Shown piece after piece: positions 57,950-64,000 of a stretch of 64,000 nucleotides of DNA. A program made the position numbers and the translations under genes. Within the stretch, counting starts at the first letter, position 1. Every line of letters begins with the position of its first letter. The notes beneath the pieces are model-generated. The model was given only the letters and a program-made list of their open reading frames with translations. It had not been told where the DNA came from and did not search any database. This DNA is from Branchiostoma floridae (lineage: Eukaryota; Chordata; Leptocardii; Amphioxiformes; Branchiostomatidae). The stretch covers positions 18,820,073 to 18,884,072 of the forward strand of contig NC_049983.1 of assembly GCF_000003815.2 (NCBI RefSeq), in the 5' to 3' direction.

Positions 57950-59560
57950 GGGTTACACTCTCTTCCAGCTTATTTATATCTTGATATTTTGTTATCACAG
58001 CAAAATCAACAGATATGCTACCGAAAGTTAAAACTTAATTTGTAGCACCAGAGCTGTAATGCCTACATTGAGCTACCGGTACAGTAGATACGACACATGG
58101 AAAACAAGTGTGGGTCTACCGCGATTGGTACAGGCTTTTGCCTTCCCTTCCCTTCCTGAAGTGTTGCCTTGTGGGTCTGGACCCTGAACTTCCCAGTAGA
58201 TTGGCAGGTTTGGACCCTGTATTGGTCTGCTGACAGCGTGTAGTCACTGTACAGCATCTGAGGAGAGCCGTGTTTCCATCCCGTCTTGTGGGCCATAACC
58301 TATTGGGCACCTTTCAAAAAATACATGTTTGCATCCCCCCGAAACCCTATACAGAAAAAGTCCAGTAAGGACAAAACTATACAAGATAGTTTGTTTACAT
58401 GCTTTCCCAGTTTTGCAAACTGCTAGATTATGCTTGTAACAAGGAAATACCCAGATGAAAGGATCATATGACACTAGCTTGTTCTCTTCTGAGCAGGGTT
58501 ACCCTATCTTCCAGCTTAATTTATATTTTGGTATTATGCTTGTACAGAAAAATCAACAGGTATGCTACCGAAAAGTTAGACGAGAGCTGTTATGCCTACA
58601 TCAAGCTAACTGTACAGCAGATTTGACACATGGAAATAAGTGGATCTACCCGCGATTGGTACAGGCCTTTGCTTCCCGAAGTGTCGACTGGTGGGTTTGG
58701 GCCCTGATTTTCCCGTAGCCTGGCAGGTTTACACCGTGTTTATTCTGCTGACAGGACAACAGCACGTAGTCACTGTGCAGCATCGCCGGCGAGTCGCGCT
58801 TCCATCCCGTCTTGTGGGACTTTAACCTATTGGGCACCTTGAAAAAATACATGTTTGCATGCCCCCCAAAGCCCCAAACACAAGTGAAGTCCAGTAAGGA
58901 CAAAACTATACAAGATAGCTTGTTTACATGCTTTTCCAATTATGCACACTGCTAGATGATAACAATCTTCATGCTTGTGACAAGGAAATACCCAGGTTAA
59001 AGGATCATATGACACCAGGTTCTCTTTTGAGCAGGGTTACACTATCTTCCAGCATAATTTATATCTTGATGCTATACTAGTGCAGCAAAACCAACAGATA
59101 TGCTACCGTAAGATAAAACTTAATTTGAAAGAGCTGTTATGCCAACATTGAGCTACCGGTACACTAGATTTGACACGCGGAAAGTAAGTGGGTCTACCGC
59201 GGTTTGTACAGGCCCCTGCCTTCGCTTCCTGTAGCCTGGCGGGTTTGACTGTTTTCCCATTAGATTGGTAGGTTTGCACCCTGTATTAGTCTGCTGACAG
59301 GACAACAGCGTGTAGTCACTGTGCAGCATCGGAGGAGTCGCGCTTCCATCCCGTCTTGTGGGCCACAACCTATTGGGCACCTTAAAAAGAATACATGTTT
59401 GCATCCCCCCCAAACGCAGAAAAGGTGAAGTATGGTAAGGACAAAACTACAAAAAGTAGCTTGTTAACATGCTTTCCCAGTTTTGAATACTGCTAAATAA
59501 TAACCATCCTCATGCTTGTGACAAAGAAATACCCAGGTAAAAGAATCATATGACAAAGTA
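57950..59560 (-). repeat. Three tandem ~535-bp exon-intron units
   Basis: Three successive copies share, in order on the plus strand: 'atcttccagc', 'caacagatatgctaccg', 'ctaccgcgattggtacagg', 'catcccgtcttgtgggcc', 'cctattgggcacctt', 'tacatgtttgcatccccccc' and 'catgctttcccagttttg'. On the minus strand each carries an acceptor (TTTTTGAAAG or similar) before GTGCCCAATAGG. Copies differ by one- and two-base indels inside the exon-like part. Confidence 0.9.
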
Positions 59561-60899
59561 GGAGGTACATGTCTTGCCTTAACCATGTTTTCACGCTTGC
59601 ATCGACAACGAAAGACGCGGAAGATTTTTGACAGGAGCTAATCTGTTGCCCAAAGTCGACGGACTTGCTCTTGTTAGGTTGTCTTCAAGGACAGGCTGTC
59701 AATGGAGTACACCCGTGGCAATGCGCTGATGTTGACTTTGGAGCGAGCGGGTTGGGACAGAGGTGGACATGTTGGGGCACCTTCCACTGCTGGGGATTTC
59801 CTGTGCACTGTAACCTGCGTTCTTAAATAGAGAATAAAGACCCCACCCATCCTACCACATTGAGGTTACCCCCGAAAAATAGTTATGGACTAAAATGCAA
59901 GAAAACAGTTTCAAATTGTCAAAACTTTTTATGTGAGTTATACTTATAGTACAGAAAGATGTGAGGACCATCATTTCTTGTTATTTTTGAGAGCATACCT
60001 AATTGATAAGCCAACAGAGCTCACAGTTACCAAGTACTGCTTGTCGGTAGGTGTACAAATAGCACGCTTTGTGACAGATGAGGGAAGATTGCTGCGCAGA
60101 TGAAGGTTGAGTTGGACAGATAGACTCCTAGGGGATGCTAGTAGCAGCACAGGCAGCCATGCCTCTGGACCATGAATTCTGGCTTTGCAGCTAACAGGGC
60201 TGGGCCACTTGCAGACAGACCTGTAACAGGGGCTGGAGAAATGGAGTTGGAACCCCCCCATACCCATCACAAAAACATTCACAAAGTAGCGCAGGAAACC
60301 TAGACTTTGTTAGGTTTTAAAGTATTGGACACCTGAAAGGTGTATTTATCAGTCTTGTACAAATGGCTGGCAGTTATTTTAAATATCTGAATAAGAATGT
60401 CCAGTCTTGTTAGAATTTATGTCAGAACTTAAACAGTATGAACAAATCATTGGTTTTAAAGTGGCACAATTAACCAAAAGCATTCTCATCTGATTGAGCC
60501 TTTAGCGCTGCTTGCATTTGCGATGCTCCCTTTGGGTCGGGTCTAGGCTTGACATGACTTCACGTGGCAGGGTAGTACATGGGAAGTTTTGCTTGCAGCT
60601 ACCGTCCCTTCCTGGGTTTACCTGAATGAAGAGGGGCTAGAAAAAATACTCTCTCCCCCCAAGAACCCCAAAAGACAAAATGGCTAAAGCAGCTTGCAAA
60701 ATGGTACCTTCAAATATTCACAAAGTCATAATTGACACAGAATCTTAGTAAAAATCTATTACCTGATACATAAGGCCACTTGGTAACTTAGGGAACCCGT
60801 CTCTCACACCATTTCCCAGTCCTTCCCACCTGGTAGATGACCCACACTGCCTTCAGCCCACTCTTCGTACACCCCTTTCAGTCTGTGCAACTACTTGCC

Positions 60900-63800
60900 G
60901 GCACCCTTGCAGCCACACCTCCCACGAACGGCACCCTTCCATCCACACGTCAGTCGTCGCGTGATCTTAGCGGTAGCACACACACTCTACGCCTTGCATC
61001 AGAAATGCTGTCACCTCGTCCATCCTAGAGATAAGTTCTTACAACCCCGCATACCGACTGAGGTAGGAATGTGTAAACTGAGGTAGACCATACTCCCCTC
61101 TTTGTCATATCTAGTTGAAAATTGGAAGTCCAGCCCATTTTTTCTGCTTAAATGAGTCCAAAATGTAACACTTTCCTTTGCCTTTCTTTTGGTCCATCTT
61201 GATTTTTCCTTTTAAATGTTCTTAATTGACTCCTGAGAAACAAAAGCACCTTGCCTTCAGCTTGTAGTGAGACTGACTTATTCTGCTCCTAGACCCTCAG
61301 GTTGGGAGTCCATTTTAGCTTCTATTAGAAATGAAGAATCACCTTGCTGTTGTCTAGCACTCCTCTACATTCCAGCTGAACTTCCTGCATTCAGACAAAT
61401 TACTTTTGGAACTGTCTCTCTCAGCACTCACTTGCCTGTTTCAGATACAAATCGATGGGTTAGCAACTGTGCCAAACGTCCAGCTCCCTTTCAGCATGAC
61501 CAGCTTTTGGCTTTCCTTTGCAACACAAGAAACTGAATATTCTCTCCTCATCAATACACTGGGCCACACAGATCTTAAAAGCTCTGACCTTGTAGGATCC
61601 AACCTTGGAAATTTTCTTCAGAAGTCCTTTGACGGAATAATATAGTTTGCTCACCATGGTACTGCACCTTTGGGGAAAGAAACCGTTTTGAAGAGAACCA
61701 TAATATTGGTTATGAGACGCCTTTGATGGTAGTGAATGTTGCAACAAATGTTCTTTCAACCAGCATAGATTTCTGTGAATTTCTTCAACTCTGGGGTGAA
61801 AAGATTGAAACAAATGAGCTTACGTTTCTTGAACACTCTAGTCCTTGGGAAAATCTTGATAATCTTCATGAACCTTTAACTGCTTGTAGTTACCAGATCT
61901 CATCAACAGCTCGGCTTTTTGGTTAATTTGACAGAATCTCACATGTAAGCCACTTGCCTGTCACCATATTCACTGGATGGCTTGATAATTTGCCTGTAGA
62001 AAAATGAACCTTCTCATCTAGGGATGCCTTGCTACTTCATGTCCACTGCAATGGAATGTTATGAAGTCTGCTTACTTTAGTCGCTTGTCTTCTGCTCTAG
62101 TCCTGGGCAGCTTGAGAGATAGGTAGACAACACACCAGCAAACATGCAAAGCAATGACACATGGCAGAAGTTTTACGTTTAGTCTGAAAGAAGAGGATCA
62201 CTTCTATGAATGACTTTTAACTTGTAGACAGGAGACACACACCGCAGCACAGATCTAGTCCTTCTATAAAGATGTGATGATTTGAGTAGCACGCTGATGG
62301 AAGCTTGTACAATTTACATATGATGCTTGACTCAACTTGTAGACACCGGCATGCAATTTTGGCTCTGTACGTCCCTGGATTGGATATCTGGCCTTTTCTC
62401 AGAATGCACGAGCTAACCTCCTGGTGTTATTCTTCATTCACCCTGCACTCTCTCCTCATGGGCAGCATTACCTTGACTACATGGTGCCTCTCCCTTCTTG
62501 GCAAGGGTCCAACTTTAATGGTACCTAATCTGGTTTACCTCTGCCTCCAAAGGGATCTTTACTCTTGGGCCCTTCTTGGGACAAGTCTCTATCCTGCTGG
62601 AACACCTTGTACTACTTTCTGCTGGGGCAGAAAGGTAAAAACCATGTGGTTACTTAGCTACACCCCCCTCCCCGACACAAAAAACAATCAACAAGACAAA
62701 ACCTTTAAAGCAGTTAAACTTTATGGCAAAACCTATCAGTAATGCAAAATACAGGCAATTTATCTTGTAGTTAATAAAAACAAAGAAGGGGTGCTCGATT
62801 CACCTTGACTAACCTGACCTTTACACATTTTAATCCAAGCTACAAGTCTTTACTAGCGGAGGTCACACTAGCTGATGAAGTGGATTTATGATGTCATTAT
62901 CCGGTTTAGTGGAAAGATGGCATCACCTGTAAGAAGAAACCAACTTTTTCTAAGCACAGAAAATTTCTAACTTATCACCAAGATTTTGGAACGAAAAATA
63001 CTTCATGGGATAGAATTTTGCAAAATGTGTTTCTCTTGACGTGGGCTTTATCAAAAATAAAGACACAAATTGTACTGAAAACATTTCGCATTATCAATTT
63101 CCCCTACCAGTATGATAAAATTTATGGGCTGCAAATTATGTTACAAGCAAACGAAGTTCAACAAACAGAAGTAAAATGTGAATCAACCAACCTGGCCTGG
63201 TTAGGTTCTCTTGTTGAGTCTTTCCAAAGGCATCATTGTGCACTTAAATTTAGACCCCAAAAATCTGACATTTGTTCAATCTGACATTATAGCATTAGAG
63301 CACACTTGAGTCACTTTGAACAAGCATCACATTCAACCTTTTTCTTTCATTTTGCCCAACACAATTTTCACACATTGTAATCCCAAAACTCATTATGGAC
63401 AAGTCACAAGCATCACATTTAACCTTTTTCGTTCATTTTGCCCAACACCTCACAATTTTCACACATTGTAATCCCAAAAATCTTATCCCTGAGAAGTATT
63501 ATTTAAAGAAATCAAACACGTTTATAGGCAATCAACCACATGACTTTGCTAACAAATTCCTAATTACCAATCTCATTGTGCGTAGGCAGCACTTAATTAG
63601 TTATCACCCTTGACAGGATTTACTTTTTCACACTAATCAATGACTTAAAAAGATTACTGAGTTCACACTTATCACCAAGCATCAAATTCATAACACATTA
63701 TTTATGCATCAAGTGATTGACCAAATTAGTGTTAAGTTAAACCAAACCATACCCATAAGTTATACATTTATCACAGTAAGTTATAAACATCAACCATTTA

Positions 63801-63960
63801 AAAATTATAACTTAACTGATTCACAGTATGAAAATTATTCACGAAACTAGTAAGTATGCTACACAAATGATGCACTATAAATCTGTTATGCCTACGTGAT
63901 GGTGATAGGTATCATGATCATGTAAGGATCACGTGACTGATAGTCCGCCTCTTATTGGTC
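60900..63960. other. 5' part of the minus-strand array / upstream flank
   Basis: Exon-like blocks become rarer. Candidates end with acceptors near 61085 and 62620. The remainder is AT-rich. The plus-strand ORF 62305-62742 lies antisense to a candidate exon and has no family features. The last 100 bases contain CACGTG and a CCAAT box in minus orientation, which may be a promoter. Confidence 0.35.
63321..63487. repeat. ~85-bp tandem duplication
   Basis: 'caagcatcacattcaacctt' through 'cacacattgtaatcccaaaa' appears twice in direct order with a small insertion (cacctcacaatt) in the second copy. Confidence 0.9.
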
Positions 63961-64000
63961 TTTGACTAGCGACTACAGTACTGCATTAGCGCAAAAAAAA

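Larger units (their letters stand above)
50140..63960 (-). ncRNA. Putative multi-exon long non-coding transcript (duplicated exon-intron array)
   Basis: More than 20 short exon-like blocks on the minus strand, each bounded by a strong acceptor (TATTTTTCAG type) and a GTGAGC/GTAAGC donor, with a G-run 25-50 bases before each acceptor. Well-defined exons: 52335-52414, 52191-52250, 52036-52108, 51876-51942, 51725-51799, 51624-51683, 51477-51525. Others begin near 53262, 53573, 53728, 53972, 54988, 55411, 55970, 56479, 56813, 57738, 58309, 58830, 59382, 59826, 60223 and 60622. The exons at 52335-52414 and 52036-52108 have stops in all three frames, and three homologous exons near 58.2, 58.7 and 59.3 kb differ by indels not divisible by three. 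Coding is therefore unlikely. AATAAA on the minus strand at 50160-50165 suggests the 3' end. The 5' end may be near a CCAAT motif and CACGTG at 63930-63990. No snoRNA box pairs were found in introns. A coding 5' part cannot be excluded. Confidence 0.5.

Noticed and set aside
51470-62700. snoRNA host gene
   Set aside because: The exon/intron pattern is suggestive, but the best-defined introns (76-93 bases) are too short and I found no paired C/D or H/ACA boxes.
62305-62742. 145-aa plus-strand open frame
   Set aside because: Antisense to an exon-like block of the minus-strand array, with no recognisable domain or splice signals on the plus strand.

Overview
The window is animal nuclear DNA: spliced genes with GT-AG introns, long AT-rich introns, one 100-base assembly gap, and a very high density of short transposons with inverted termini. 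The orthologue set and repeat load fit an invertebrate deuterostome, most likely amphioxus (Branchiostoma). That assignment is an inference, since no species-diagnostic sequence is present.

Layout. (1) 639-5253, plus strand: 3' half of a PXK-type gene (end of the pseudokinase, basic linker, Pro-rich region, WH2-like end), interrupted by the gap. A Harbinger-like element sits exactly at its stop codon. (2) 5.5-9.7 kb: intergenic DNA with mobile elements, including a GC-rich insert with a zinc-knuckle/coiled-coil ORF between 52-bp direct repeats. (3) 9760-17953, minus strand: a complete 16-exon SLC37A1/A2-like sugar-phosphate transporter (523 aa), with a 5S-rRNA-derived element in one intron and a duplicated last-exon tail downstream. 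(4) 18.4-22.2 kb, plus strand: a tandem pair of small secreted glycine-zipper proteins of no family I recognise, sharing a 5' non-coding exon. The second copy holds two glycine-zipper units and a frame break or a 151-bp intron. (5) 24537-35267, minus strand: a 12-exon WD40 protein (335 aa), starting divergently from (6) 36075-42344, plus strand: a 6-exon Cys-rich, probably GPI-anchored surface protein (236 aa) that I cannot assign. (7) 42.3-50 kb: gene-poor, with a TIR element, a 1-kb foldback element, a satellite of about 15 x 105 bp, and a protein-like segment present in inverted orientation on both sides of the satellite. (8) 50.1-64 kb: on the minus strand, more than 20 short exon-like blocks, each preceded by an intron with a G-run 25-50 bases before the acceptor. 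Several blocks are closed in all three frames, so this looks like a long non-coding transcript grown by repeated exon-intron duplication.

The genes do not form a pathway. The two regions most worth attention are the glycine-zipper pair and the minus-strand exon array. Splice models were built by eye from GT/AG sites, phase continuity and protein plausibility. Total lengths divisible by three support the SLC37, WD40 and GPI models.
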